A stretch of 35,047 nt of DNA from Actinomycetes bacterium (GTDB lineage: Bacteria; Actinomycetota; Acidimicrobiia; Acidimicrobiales; Palsa-688), in contig JAJZAM010000011.1 in the NCBI GenBank assembly GCA_021799445.1, positions 1-35,047 on the forward strand. The letters are read 5' to 3'. Position 1 is the stretch's first letter, and each line of letters opens with the position of its first letter. This document shows, piece by piece, positions 23,201 to 31,636 of this stretch. Below the pieces are notes generated by a model that saw nothing but the letters and a program-made list of their open reading frames with translations, did no database searches and had not been told where the DNA came from. The translations under genes and the position numbers were made by a program.

Positions 23201-24382
23201 ATGGCCGTCGCAGACCCGCTGTCCGCTCTACCCTCCCATCTCCCTCCCCGGATAGAAGACGACCAGGAGCTCCTGGAGATCATCGAGAGCAAGGCGGCAG
23301 CCGAAGCGGGCACCGACGAGAACCACGCCTACGGTCGGATGGGACCGCGATTCGACCGGAAGAACCCTTTCGTCGTAGGGCTGCTGGCGTCACTCGGAGC
23401 GGCCGTCGCCTTCGGGATCGTGTGGTTCATTATGTCTGCGGCACAGGTCCTGACCCTCCTGGGCCTGGCCCTCTTCATCGCCGTCGGGCTCGACCCTGCG
23501 GTGACCTATCTCTCACGCAAGGTGATGCCCAGGTGGGCTGCGGTGAGCGCGGTCATAGTGGCGCTGCTCGGGGTCGTGGGCCTGTTCCTCGCCCTCGCCA
23601 TACCTGTGGTGGTCACCCAGGCAACCCACCTGGCCGACAACCTCCCCGGCTACATGCAGCACCTCCAGGACCACAATTCCGCCCTAGGTCGGCTCAACTC
23701 CCGCTACCGCGTCGTGCCGAACCTGCAGAAGATGCTCAGCGGTGGCGGAGGCAGCGGGTCCTCGATGACCAGCGGGGTGATGGGTGTGGGCAAGGCTGTG
23801 ATCGGAGCGCTCACATCCACCGTCCTGGTTCTCACCGTGGCCGTATACGCCCTGGCGGACATGCTGCGGATCAAGCGCGGCCTGTACCACCTGGCGCCTC
23901 GCAGCCGGCGGTCGAGGATGGTCGTTCTCACCGACGAGATCCTCAGCCGGGTCGGCGGCTACGTGCTCGGGAACCTGGCCATCTCGGCGGTGTCATTCGT
24001 CGGCACGTGGGCGTGGTGCCTCGCCACGGGCGTTCCCTATGCGCTGCTGCTGGCCCTCCTGGTCGGTCTCTTGGACCTGGTGCCGATCATCGGCTCGACT
24101 GTCGGCGGGATCGTCGTGGCGCTGGTCGCCCTCACCGTCTCTCTCCCGGTGGCGGTAGCGACGGCAGCGTTCTACATCCTCTACCGCTTCGCCGAGGACT
24201 ACGTGCTGACACCCAGGATCATGGGCAAGACCGTCGACGTCCCGGGATTGGTAACCGTGGTCTCGACCGTGATCGGCGGCGCAGTGCTCGGCATCGTCGG
24301 GGCGCTGGTGGCCATCCCGCTGGCCGCCGGGATCAAACTGCTCCTGCACGAGTTGGCGAAGCCCAGGCTGGAGGAGATGTAG
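23201..24382 (+). CDS. AI-2E family transporter (PerM/UPF0118)
   Basis: A 393-residue membrane protein. Residues 1-50 are a polar N-terminal tail. Hydrophobic helices follow from 57 (FVVGLLASLGAAVAFGIVWF), and the conserved late region DLVPIIGSTVGGIVVAL plus RFAEDYVLTPRIMGKTVDVPG marks the family. Members move autoinducer-2, ions or other small solutes, and many have no proven substrate. The Gly/Ser-rich stretch (SGGGGSGSSM) near residue 180 lies in the large extracytoplasmic loop. No strong ribosome site precedes the ATG. It appears to be a single-gene unit. Confidence 0.88.
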   Translation: MAVADPLSALPSHLPPRIEDDQELLEIIESKAAAEAGTDENHAYGRMGPRFDRKNPFVVGLLASLGAAVAFGIVWFIMSAAQVLTLLGLALFIAVGLDPAVTYLSRKVMPRWAAVSAVIVALLGVVGLFLALAIPVVVTQATHLADNLPGYMQHLQDHNSALGRLNSRYRVVPNLQKMLSGGGGSGSSMTSGVMGVGKAVIGALTSTVLVLTVAVYALADMLRIKRGLYHLAPRSRRSRMVVLTDEILSRVGGYVLGNLAISAVSFVGTWAWCLATGVPYALLLALLVGLLDLVPIIGSTVGGIVVALVALTVSLPVAVATAAFYILYRFAEDYVLTPRIMGKTVDVPGLVTVVSTVIGGAVLGIVGALVAIPLAAGIKLLLHELAKPRLEEM

Positions 24383-24458
24383 TGGTATGCCTCCCGAGTA
24401 TGGCTGCTCCGCCGGACAGCGTGTCGGGGGTGGCCGGGCGCGGCTCGGGGTGCTGAAG

Positions 24459-25244
24459 TCAACGGCGGCGGAACCTATCCAGATACGCCGCGGCCACCGA
24501 CCGCGACTCCGGATCGCGAAGTGCCGTCACCAGCGAATCGGCGTCGTTCCAGGACCGGGCCGTGCCAACCATCCCCTCGGCGACCGAGTTCGTGTGGCGT
24601 TTGGTCGCCGCCAGAGTGAGTGCGGATTTGCTCTCGAGCTGGGCGGCCAAGGCCTCTACCGCAGCGTCGAGCTCAGCTGCTGGTACCACCCGGTTGAGGA
24701 ATCCGGCGGCCTTGGCCTCCGCTGCGCTGAACGGCCGGCAGGTCATCACCAACTCCTTCGTCAAGGCCGGCCCTATCTCGCGGACCAGCCGGGGGATCCC
24801 ACCCCAGGCCAGGGGAATTCCCAGATCGATCTCCGGGATCGAGAAGCGCACATCATCTGCCGCGACGCGCAGGTCACAAGCGGCGGCCAGGACCAGCCCT
24901 CCACCCACGCAGTGGCCCTGGATCCTGGCGACCGTCACCGCCCGCATCGCCTCGATAGCATCCGCCATGCGCCTGCCGGCGTCAGCCGCCTCCCGGCTGA
25001 CACTCGCAGATGGAGCCGAACCGCCCTCGCCGGAGAAGGCAGCCAGGTCGGCGCCGGCGCTGAAAGCCCTTCCCCGGCCGCTCACCACCACCACCTTGAC
25101 CCCGGCGATCGAGTCGAGATAGCCGGCCGCCTCGACCAGCTCCAGGAGGGTGGCCGTGCCCAACGGGTTGAGCTTGTCGGGGCGGTCCAAGGTGATGGCA
25201 CCTCGGCTTCCCCTGTGGGTCACCTCGATGGTTGAGAATTCCAT
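24459..25244 (-). CDS. Enoyl-CoA hydratase/isomerase (crotonase) family protein
   Basis: 261 residues from the ATG at 25244 (a longer frame to 25346 is possible). The CoA/oxyanion motifs are GRAFSAGADLAAF and GHCVGGGLVLAAACDLRVA. In classic enoyl-CoA hydratases two Glu are catalytic; the second is kept (SIPEIDLG), but the first, expected three residues after GGG, is replaced by Val in GGGLVLA. That argues against a standard hydratase and for an isomerase, hydrolase or other crotonase reaction. It is the last gene of a minus-strand run with the DUF3472-like and SCO6745-like genes. Confidence 0.85.
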   Translation of the reverse strand: MEFSTIEVTHRGSRGAITLDRPDKLNPLGTATLLELVEAAGYLDSIAGVKVVVVSGRGRAFSAGADLAAFSGEGGSAPSASVSREAADAGRRMADAIEAMRAVTVARIQGHCVGGGLVLAAACDLRVAADDVRFSIPEIDLGIPLAWGGIPRLVREIGPALTKELVMTCRPFSAAEAKAAGFLNRVVPAAELDAAVEALAAQLESKSALTLAATKRHTNSVAEGMVGTARSWNDADSLVTALRDPESRSVAAAYLDRFRRR

Positions 25245-25427
25245 GGCCCACGATGGCACCTCGGCGGGCGACTCTCCAGTGCGATCACGGATCGTCAATA
25301 ACACGCAACCAGCGCGACGCACCCCGGTCGATCCACTCGGAACCACCCTGTCCCGTCGCCGCTGGGCCGGGCGCCAACCAGCGCTCGACCTCCCATCGTA
25401 GGGGGCCGACTCGGCAGGGATGCCCTG

Positions 25428-26132
25428 TCAGACGACCGATCCCATAACCTGTACCACACCGCCCTCGGCGTCGGACACCGACGATCCCGGACAGCCCCGG
25501 TGAGCCGCCAGCACATTCCTGTGACCGGCCGGGACGACCCCACCGTCGGCGGTCGGCGTCGAGAACCAGGCGACGGCGTGACCCATGTCCTCGCAGAGGT
25601 GGAACGGAGGAGAGTACCGCTCGGTCCACATGATCGACGTGGAGGCCAATCCTTGGCACATCAGCCCGACCCTGATCCTCCCGACCGGACGGCCACCGAC
25701 CTCGGCGCTCCACCAGCCGTGTCCATCCGCCCGGATACCGAGGTGCTCCGCTCGCCCCGGCACCCACGGGTAGCGGACCCGCACCGTCATACCCTCACCC
25801 TCGCCGCTGAACGGCGCTGCATACTCCGGGCCCTCGGCATCGATCGCTCCCCACACCGAGAAGATGGCGATCTTGCCCGTAGGCTGCGCTCCCTCGGTCT
25901 GCAGACCGAGATATCCGGCCTCGCCGCCGACGAGCGCTATCTGGTGACTCCAGAAGTAGCCGACCGGAGAAGGATCGGTACGGGGCTCGAGGTCCCAGCT
26001 CATCTGTTCGTACCCTGAGCGAACCGTCGGCCACGACCAGTAGGTGTAGGTGCCGACCGGGACCGCCGGAGGGCGAGGACGCAACAGCGAGGCGATCTTC
26101 ACCACATCATTGCTAGCGGCTCGAAGCTGCAC
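25428..26132 (-). CDS. DUF3472-like protein of unknown function
   Basis: A 234-residue, Trp- and Gly-rich beta protein. The pattern (YTYWSWP, then YFWSHQIALVGGEAGYLGLQ, then KIAIFSVWGA, then GEGEGMTVRVRYPW, then HGWWSAEV) resembles the DUF3472 group, which often has carbohydrate-binding-like beta folds. No signal peptide is visible. The GTG start at 26132 has GGAG 8 bases upstream. It lies between the SCO6745-like gene and the crotonase on the same strand. The name is by resemblance only. Confidence 0.6.
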   Translation of the reverse strand: MQLRAASNDVVKIASLLRPRPPAVPVGTYTYWSWPTVRSGYEQMSWDLEPRTDPSPVGYFWSHQIALVGGEAGYLGLQTEGAQPTGKIAIFSVWGAIDAEGPEYAAPFSGEGEGMTVRVRYPWVPGRAEHLGIRADGHGWWSAEVGGRPVGRIRVGLMCQGLASTSIMWTERYSPPFHLCEDMGHAVAWFSTPTADGGVVPAGHRNVLAAHRGCPGSSVSDAEGGVVQVMGSVV

Positions 26133-26252
26133 GACGTCGACTCCTGGCCGTCGGTCCAGCCGGTGTCGGCACCCGGGCGGCTTCTGGCCGCTCTGAGAAG
26201 CCGGAGTGAGGTCGGCAGCTCCGCAGCTCCTTCGGCTCGGAGAAGTGGCGGT

Positions 26253-27152
26253 TCAGGTCCCGGCGCGCGCGAGGTCGTGTGGTCCGGCGGCCGGATAGCC
26301 GCCGGAGTTACGGATCGCGTCGCCCCATCGCCCGAGCAGGGTGATGAGGGGATCGAGGTCGTCGCCTAGAGCGCGCACGATCGTGTCGCACTGGCGGTCG
26401 GTCGCGACCTCCACCTCCTCGCGGGCCGCACGGCCGGTCTCGGTCAGACAGCCGTCGGCCATGTAGCCGTGCGCCTCGAGGCGCTCCATGGCGCTGTCGA
26501 GGTCCTCCCCGACCCATCCCCGGGTACGGATGTAGGTCCGTGTCGGCAGACCCCAGTAGAGCTCGGTCAACAAGCCCATTTCGACCGGGTCAAAGCCGGC
26601 TGAGGTCCACGCAGCCGTGTGTGCGTCGCCCCGGTACTCGCGGAGGCAGTCGGCGAGCCTCCACATGTCGGCCATCGGCTCACAGGGGAGGCCCAGAGAC
26701 GCTAGCCCCGCATACAGCGGCTTGCCCTCGAGCCGGAGGCCCTCGCACGCCCTCGAAAGAAGCTCGGTCACCTCGGAAAGCCCGTCAGGGCTGGGTCCGA
26801 GGACGCGTGTCAGCTGCGCTACAGCACCCTCGGTCCTGACGGCGCAGATCGTGGCTGCGTCGGTGAGCGCCCAGCCCCGCTCCACTGCGGGAACGACCAC
26901 CGCCGGGTTGAACACGGCGAACGCAGCTGCGACGACATGCCCGCTGACCTGACCCATCACCGACCCTCGGCTAGTGAAATACGCCGGGCCGTCCGGAAGT
27001 GCGACACCTCGCGCCGAACCGGGGCTCGGATCGAAGCCGAGAGCGGCATAGCCGGAATGGCACTCCGGTGAGAAATACACCTGCCCGGCGACAGGCTCGA
27101 TCGCAGCCGCCAGCCGACGACATGCAGGCCAGGTGTCCGATGAGGTTGTCAC
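26253..27152 (-). CDS. SCO6745-family protein
   Basis: A 299-residue, mostly helical protein with the block typical of this actinobacterial family: VYFSPECHSGYAALGFDPSP, GSARGVALPDGPAYFTSRG, then GQVSGHVVAAAFAVFNPAVV. The C-terminal third (GWVGEDLDSAMERLEAHGYM, then TETGRAAREEVEVATDRQ) looks like a winged-helix/MarR-type segment. The function is unknown. The start is the GTG at 27152 with only a weak ribosome site. It is first of the minus-strand run and sits 103 bases downstream of the truncated ligase. Confidence 0.7.
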   Translation of the reverse strand: MTTSSDTWPACRRLAAAIEPVAGQVYFSPECHSGYAALGFDPSPGSARGVALPDGPAYFTSRGSVMGQVSGHVVAAAFAVFNPAVVVPAVERGWALTDAATICAVRTEGAVAQLTRVLGPSPDGLSEVTELLSRACEGLRLEGKPLYAGLASLGLPCEPMADMWRLADCLREYRGDAHTAAWTSAGFDPVEMGLLTELYWGLPTRTYIRTRGWVGEDLDSAMERLEAHGYMADGCLTETGRAAREEVEVATDRQCDTIVRALGDDLDPLITLLGRWGDAIRNSGGYPAAGPHDLARAGT

Positions 27153-27192
27153 CGGGAACAGACCTTACCTGCATCGCACGTCCCGGTCCGGT

Positions 27193-27241
27193 CCCACACC
27201 ACGGGAAGGTAAGGGATTCATTCCCACACCCGTGGTGCGGG
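27193..27241. terminator. Long imperfect inverted repeat, possible terminator
   Basis: CCCACACCACGGG (27193-27205) and CCCGTGGTGCGGG (27229-27241) pair at 12 of 13 positions around a 23-base loop that itself contains GGGA/TCCC. It lies between the ligase stop and the SCO6745-like start. No T-run follows. Confidence 0.4.
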
Positions 27242-27254
27242 CACGCGACGTGGA

Positions 27255-27560
27255 TCAGGGCACGCTTCGACCCGTCGTAGTAGTGGCACCACCGTTGCCG
27301 GCCCCGGCGCTCCTCAGGAGCCGGCGGAGGATCTTTCCGGACGGAGACCTCGGTACGGTCTCCACGAACTCCACCGCCCGCAACTTCTTGTACGGCGCGA
27401 CCCGGGCGGCCACCCACTTGATCAGATCGTCGGCAGCCACGGGCTGTCCCGTCACGACGTATGCCTTCGGGACCTCACCGGCCGCCGGGTCGGGAACCCC
27501 GACCACGGCAACGTCATCGACTGCCGGATGCTCGAGCAGCACCTCGATGAAGGCCGAATC
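27255..27560 (-). pseudogene. Acyl-CoA synthetase C-terminal fragment (AMP-binding_C), truncated
   Basis: The minus strand encodes the C-terminal domain of an AMP-forming acyl/aryl-CoA ligase: EVLLEHPAVDDVAVVGVPDP, GEVPKAYVV, VAPYKKLRAVEFVETVPRSP and the motif SGKILRRLLR with the catalytic Lys. The roughly 400-residue N-terminal ATP-binding domain is missing. At about 27555-27570 the sequence switches to an IS transposase end on the other strand, so an insertion or deletion cut the gene. The few residues before EVLLEHP belong to the junction, so it is not a functional ORF. Confidence 0.8.
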
Positions 27561-27569
27561 GCTGGCTGC

Positions 27570-27850
27570 CATCCCCCTCTATCCCGAGCTTCGGAACTGC
27601 CCGGCCCCGAGCGCTCCGCGCATCCTCGAGATCTTCACCAGCGTCCAGCGCCACCGCCTGATGCGCGGGGACGACGTCGTGCAAGTCTTCGAGCCGCAGC
27701 TCACCCCGTTGCAGCTCAAGGTGCTCGACCTCTTGCACGTGCCTGCTGTCGCCTACGCATCGGTCGCCGCTCTTTGACCCAGGCTGATAGTCGCGACCTG
27801 GGCCGATGGGGGGCTATTTCGTCATCGAGAAGTGCGGAACGTCAGTCCAA
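27570..27850 (+). pseudogene. IS1634-type transposase C-terminal remnant with its right end
   Basis: The plus strand encodes AIPLYPELRNCPAPSAPRIL, EIFTSVQRHRLMRGDDVVQV, FEPQLTPLQLKVLDLLHVP and stops at 27777. The LYPE/D..C..PSA.RILEIF pattern is the C-terminal signature of IS1634-like DDE transposases and recurs in the larger remnant at 28.7-29.9 kb. The following 27795-27845 looks like the IS terminus and has a near-identical inverted copy at 19499. Everything upstream in the transposase is gone, replaced by the ligase fragment. Confidence 0.7.
27795..27845 (+). repeat. 51-base IS1634-type terminus
   Basis: Inverted copy of 19499-19549 (50/51). Here it lies 18 bases past a transposase stop, which identifies it as an IS right end. 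Confidence 0.75.
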
Positions 27851-27913
27851 CTGGCGGGGGAGACCATGACATGGGGATGTCGTCGTCGACTGGTCCGAAC
27901 TCAGTGCCGAGAA

Positions 27914-28639
27914 TCATCGCTGAAGGACCTGCCAGGCGATGTAAGTACGTCTCAGAACGTTCCATTGCGCGCTCGTGAGGAGGAGGTGACGGGTGACGCT
28001 GAGCCGGCGATCTAGCACCTGCGTCTGCTCGCAGCTCAGCGCTGGAGCCGTTTGCCAGGCGTCGATGTCGCCTAGCGCGCCGGCAGCCGCAACCTTCGCC
28101 GCCACCTCTGCCAGGGACGAGTCCGCCGTGCTGAGGCCAGACCGGGAGGCAAGTAGGGGACTGAGCTCCCGAAGGGCCTCGAAAGTCGTCCAGTGGGCAA
28201 CCGGGATCACCCGGTCCGTGGAGAGCGTCGCGGAGAGTTCCTTCTCCGCGACGCTCTCCTGCTCAATGCTCTTGAGTCGTGCTGGGCTGACCAGGACTAT
28301 CCCGATGCGCGAGTTCCCGAGTCCCTTGTCGATCTCGCGGCTCAGCAGGGTGCCCAGGGGGACAACTTTCTCGCCATACCAGGCCGACCCACCGCTGGAC
28401 TCCAGGCTGTTGCACAGCTCGGCCGCTTTGCGGACTACAGGTTCGATGGGCCACCACTCGGTCGGTGAGTAGGTAACCGAGCCGCCAGCCTGGGTTCGTC
28501 CTGACCTCCTACCCCCAGACGAACTGCCGCCACTGGAGCCGCCACCGTCGTACGCCGACCCGCTGCTGTGATGCGACGGGACCGGTGGCGCGTACGAAGA
28601 GTATGACGAGCGGGAGACCCGGAGGAGCGATAGCCGCAC
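27914..28639 (-). CDS. TIR-domain protein, probably internally deleted
   Basis: 241 residues. Residues 1-55 are a Ser/Gly-rich tail, then VTYSPTEWWPIEPV. Residues 69-185 are TIR-like: a helix (VRKAAELCNSLESSGG), SAWYGEKVVPLGTLLSREID with E90 at the catalytic Glu position, KGLGNSRIGIVLVSP, then AEKELSATLSTDRVIPV and SPLLASRSGLST. TIR domains cleave NAD+ in many defence proteins. The first TIR strand and its loop (the DVFLCHAWDD-type segment of relatives) are absent between IEPV and VRKA, so about 30 residues seem deleted without breaking the frame. The GTG start at 28639 is weak. It lies between two IS1634 remnants. NADase activity is doubtful. Confidence 0.6.
   Translation of the reverse strand: MRLSLLRVSRSSYSSYAPPVPSHHSSGSAYDGGGSSGGSSSGGRRSGRTQAGGSVTYSPTEWWPIEPVVRKAAELCNSLESSGGSAWYGEKVVPLGTLLSREIDKGLGNSRIGIVLVSPARLKSIEQESVAEKELSATLSTDRVIPVAHWTTFEALRELSPLLASRSGLSTADSSLAEVAAKVAAAGALGDIDAWQTAPALSCEQTQVLDRRLSVTRHLLLTSAQWNVLRRTYIAWQVLQR
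28220..28259. repeat. Perfect 17-bp inverted repeat inside the TIR gene
   Basis: GGAGAGCGTCGCGGAGA (28220-28236) and its exact reverse complement (28243-28259) flank a 6-base loop. It codes for part of ESVAEKELSATLS, so the symmetry arises within coding sequence. It would form a very stable stem in the mRNA. Confidence 0.7.
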
Positions 28640-28729
28640 TGTGGGTAGGATGCAGCCGCAGCCGCTGAGCGGTGGCCTTTAACAGGTGCGGTACATGGCG
28701 ACATGCCTCCCAGGCCACAAGGGGCCTCC

Positions 28730-29878
28730 AAATGGAACGGTGTGTTCGTAACACCGATCTTCTCCATCTCGTGTGAATCGTGATCGCGACCGTGGACAGG
28801 CGGTCCCGCATCTGCCCAGGGAGGTCGAGGATTTGGTGACCCACATCGCGACCTGGGACGCGCTCTGTCATCTGCTCGGCCGGTGCAACTTTGTCTCCGG
28901 TGCAGACTGCAAGCTCGCCGTCCAGGAGAGCATGGACCACATCGACCGCCGCGGTGGCCGGTTCGTCTCGACGCTCCTCGCCAGCCACAAGGGGGGGTGC
29001 GTTCTGCGCCTTGGATCGTCACCCACGAGACCACTTGGACGAAGGCGATGCACCGGACCGGGCGACTGCGCGCCGGTCCTGACGACGTCTACGGGACCAC
29101 GAAGCACCGTGGCCTTAGACGGAAGGCTACCGGCTGGTGAGAGTACGGTCCTCGGCCAAGGTCGAGCGTGACGCCGAGTCGAGGAGACGACGCATCGCCG
29201 GAGGATCGCTGCGCTCGACGAGCTCAACCAGCGCCTCGCGTCGCTACAGACCCGGATGAAGACCGTGCTCGCCGACGAGACCGCAGCCCGCAATGCGCTC
29301 GAGTACGCCAGCGCCTGGCTATGGACCACCTGCAGCGTCGAAGAGACCGCGGAGGTTCGTCATCGTCAGGAGTCACGCGGTCGGCCAGGAGCCAACACCG
29401 CCATCGCCGCCCACCCGCCCGCGCCACCGAGGGGAGTGCACTTCTCGGTCGCCGACTACGGCGTTGCTGCTGACGCGTGTTTCGACAGCTGCTGGCCGCT
29501 CATCACCAACGACCGCGCACTGAGCGGCGCCGAGATGCTCGTCGTCTCCAAGTCCAAGTACCGGCCCAGCCTCGAACGTTGCCATCACATCTTGAAGGGC
29601 GACCAGCTCGTCCGTCCGGTCTTCCTCGACGACTCGGGGCGCATCGAGGGGTTCATGGCCTGTCACTTCGAAACCCTGCTCGCTCAGGCTCTCGTCGAGC
29701 TCGTGGTTCTCCGGATAACGATAGAGCGGGACATCAAAGAGTTCCCCCTCTACCCTGCGGACCGCGCCTGTCCCATACCGAGCGTTGCATGAATCTTCGA
29801 GGTCTTCGCTGGTTGCTCCCGACAACACCTCGTCGACACTCACATCTCGCTGGTGCCGACCTCCCACTACCGGTGATC
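28730..29878 (+). pseudogene. IS1634-type transposase, heavily frameshifted remnant
   Basis: Pieces in successive frames follow the order of an IS1634-like DDE transposase: THIATWDALCHLLGRCNF, then ADCKLAVQESMDHIDRRGGR, then (shift) SAPWIVTHETTWTKAMH, then KHRGLRRKATGW, a shift at about 29138, SSAKVERDAESRRRR, another shift, RIAALDELNQRLASLQTRM, and a long piece ADYGVAADACFDSCWPLITN, LERCHHILKGDQLVRPVFL, RIEGFMACHF, EFPLYPADRACPIPSVA. A TGA at 29790-29792 replaces an Arg codon, after which IFEVFAG continues the family pattern. At least three frameshifts and one nonsense change make it dead. The N-terminal quarter is missing. Confidence 0.75.
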
Positions 29879-29889
29879 CCACAGGGGAC

Positions 29890-30022
29890 GCAAAACCTCC
29901 TCCAGATGTCCGGAAAGCCAGCTCTACAGGTCGGTGAATAGTCAAAACAACCGGGGACTCCTTCTCCGCTCTTTTCAACTCAGCAAGTCAGCCACAAGAC
30001 AGCCCCAGCAAATGTTGGCTCA
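29890..30022 (-). mobile_element. Remnant of an IS3-family right end
   Basis: Aligns with the right end of the intact IS3 element (about 2340-2455), same orientation: GGGGACTCCTTC, CCGC, TTCAAC, CAG and the terminal block, with the orfA leader and first codons (KRA.KESP, then TIH.PV) conserved. The terminus reads TGAGCCAACATTTGCTG on the minus strand, a relative of TGTCAACCTTGACTGAG. Only about 130 bases survive; no other end or transposase body is attached. Confidence 0.7.
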
Positions 30023-30044
30023 GAGGCGGCCGGGTCGGTACACT
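30015..30044 (+). promoter_or_regulatory. Possible hybrid promoter from the IS3 remnant end
   Basis: TTGGCT inside the IS terminus (30015-30020), 18 bases, TACACT (30039-30044), 27 bases before the PDZ-protein ATG. Outward -35 boxes in IS ends are known to create hybrid promoters. Confidence 0.35.
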
Positions 30045-30070
30045 CACTCGCCGGTGCATAGAGACGAGAT

Positions 30071-31567
30071 ATGAACGAGGACCGGGGCTGGTCACGGCGG
30101 AAGACCATGATGTGGCTGGGCATCGTAGTGCCTGTAGTCGCTGCAGTAGCGGTAGGTTCGACGCTGCTAGTGACATCGTCGGGGTCGCACTCGAATAGCG
30201 CCCCACCGACTACAACCGACCATCAGGCGGCGTCGGTGAACACCACCCCGGTCACCAGCGGCCCGGTCGAAGGGTCTATGCCGCTGCCGTCAGGGTCGCC
30301 TCCCTCCCCCGCTCTGGCGACGCTGCTCCCACCGAGTGAGCATGTGCTGACCGAAAGCTGGGTGCGCCTCGACGGCAAGACACCCCAAGTCGTGGTCACC
30401 GACAGCGATCAGTCGGCCAGCAGCCCGAACGGCTACTCCACCGACTTGGTCCTATTCGGCTGGGACAGCTTTGCCAAGCGGTGGGTTAACATCTTCGACG
30501 CAGCCAAGACCCCCGCGCCGGGCAACGACGGCACCAACGAGACCATCCTGCCGGCCAGCGCGATGGTGAGCGACCTCACCTACGCCACCATCACCCCCAC
30601 CCCGGGCCGAACCGACCTGGCCTTCTGGGCCGGGATCTCCTCCGGCACCAACGCCCCCTTCGATGAGTACATCGTCCACTACGACGGCCAGACCGTCTCG
30701 GTCGTCTACTCCGGCAGCGGAGAGGGAGGAACTGCGAAGGTCGTCGGCGTCGCCCCGAGGCAGCAGCTGTCCATGACCGCGGAGTGGGTTGACCCTGTCG
30801 ACCCGGAGTGCTGCGCTGTGCGTAACTTCACTCAGACGGTCGGCTGGAACTCCAGCCGGGTTCCGGGAGCGACCATCCCGACCGGCTACCAGGTGCTGGT
30901 CGATACCCGGTCATGGATGGGCGTTTACGTCGCCACCCGGACCGGCTTCACCTCCTCCGCCGACTCCTCAGCGACGCCTCCGCCGGTAGTGATGAGTGTT
31001 GTGCCGGGCAGCCCGGCCGCCGGCGTGCTTCAACCAGGCGACCAGCTGCTCTCAGTCTCGGGCATCCCTGCTCCGACGAACCCATCGAGCATCGGGCCGC
31101 CCGTCATCGACCAAATCGACTCCCAGCAGCCAGGGACCCTGGTCGTGCTGTCTATCGAACGGGGCGGCCAGCAGCTCACTGAGAACATCAAGCTGTCCTC
31201 CTACGCTAATCCGGCCGAAGCGCAGGCGAGCGCCCCCACCCCCGGCTACCTCGGCGTTCAGGTAGCCGAAAGCTCGCCGTCATCCACTCCGGGCGCGTAC
31301 ATCGCTGGGGTGGAGTCCGGTGGCCCAGCGTCCCAGGCCGGGCTGGAGTACGGTGACGTCATAACCTCGTTCGGAACTAACCGGATCACCACGTCCCAAC
31401 AGCTCCAAACGGTGCTGCTCGCCAGCCCATCGGGCACGACATCGCAGCTGGTCTACGTGGACAACTCCGGCACCCCACATGCTGTCACCGTAACGCTCAG
31501 CACTTACCCCTCGCCGGGAAGCAGCAACAACGCGACCGTCCAGGCGCCCTTCGTCTACAAGATCTAG
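30071..31567 (+). CDS. Membrane-anchored protein with two PDZ domains
   Basis: 498 residues. A short cytoplasmic N-terminus (RGWSRRKTMM) precedes one membrane helix (about 13-35) and a Ser/Thr/Pro linker to about residue 90. Residues 90-290 form an extracytoplasmic domain I do not recognise. Two PDZ domains follow: about 300-385 (SVVPGSPAAGVLQPGDQLLS) and about 400-490 (GYLGVQVAESS, then SGGPASQAGLEYGDVITSFG). The PDZs resemble those of HtrA/DegP, but no trypsin domain or GNSGG motif is present, so it is not a protease itself. It may bind unfolded tails or partner proteins at the outer face. It lies right after an IS3 remnant. A weak hairpin follows. Confidence 0.8.
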   Translation: MNEDRGWSRRKTMMWLGIVVPVVAAVAVGSTLLVTSSGSHSNSAPPTTTDHQAASVNTTPVTSGPVEGSMPLPSGSPPSPALATLLPPSEHVLTESWVRLDGKTPQVVVTDSDQSASSPNGYSTDLVLFGWDSFAKRWVNIFDAAKTPAPGNDGTNETILPASAMVSDLTYATITPTPGRTDLAFWAGISSGTNAPFDEYIVHYDGQTVSVVYSGSGEGGTAKVVGVAPRQQLSMTAEWVDPVDPECCAVRNFTQTVGWNSSRVPGATIPTGYQVLVDTRSWMGVYVATRTGFTSSADSSATPPPVVMSVVPGSPAAGVLQPGDQLLSVSGIPAPTNPSSIGPPVIDQIDSQQPGTLVVLSIERGGQQLTENIKLSSYANPAEAQASAPTPGYLGVQVAESSPSSTPGAYIAGVESGGPASQAGLEYGDVITSFGTNRITTSQQLQTVLLASPSGTTSQLVYVDNSGTPHAVTVTLSTYPSPGSSNNATVQAPFVYKI

Positions 31568-31636
31568 CCGGGTCGCTCCTAAGCCGGGAGGCACGTCGAA
31601 CTGCTGGGCAAATGGCGGCGCTGAGGAGTCATCATC

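Noticed and set aside
28509-28988. 159-residue minus-strand frame upstream of the TIR gene
   Set aside because: Antisense to the IS1634 transposase remnant, whose fragments follow the family order on the plus strand.
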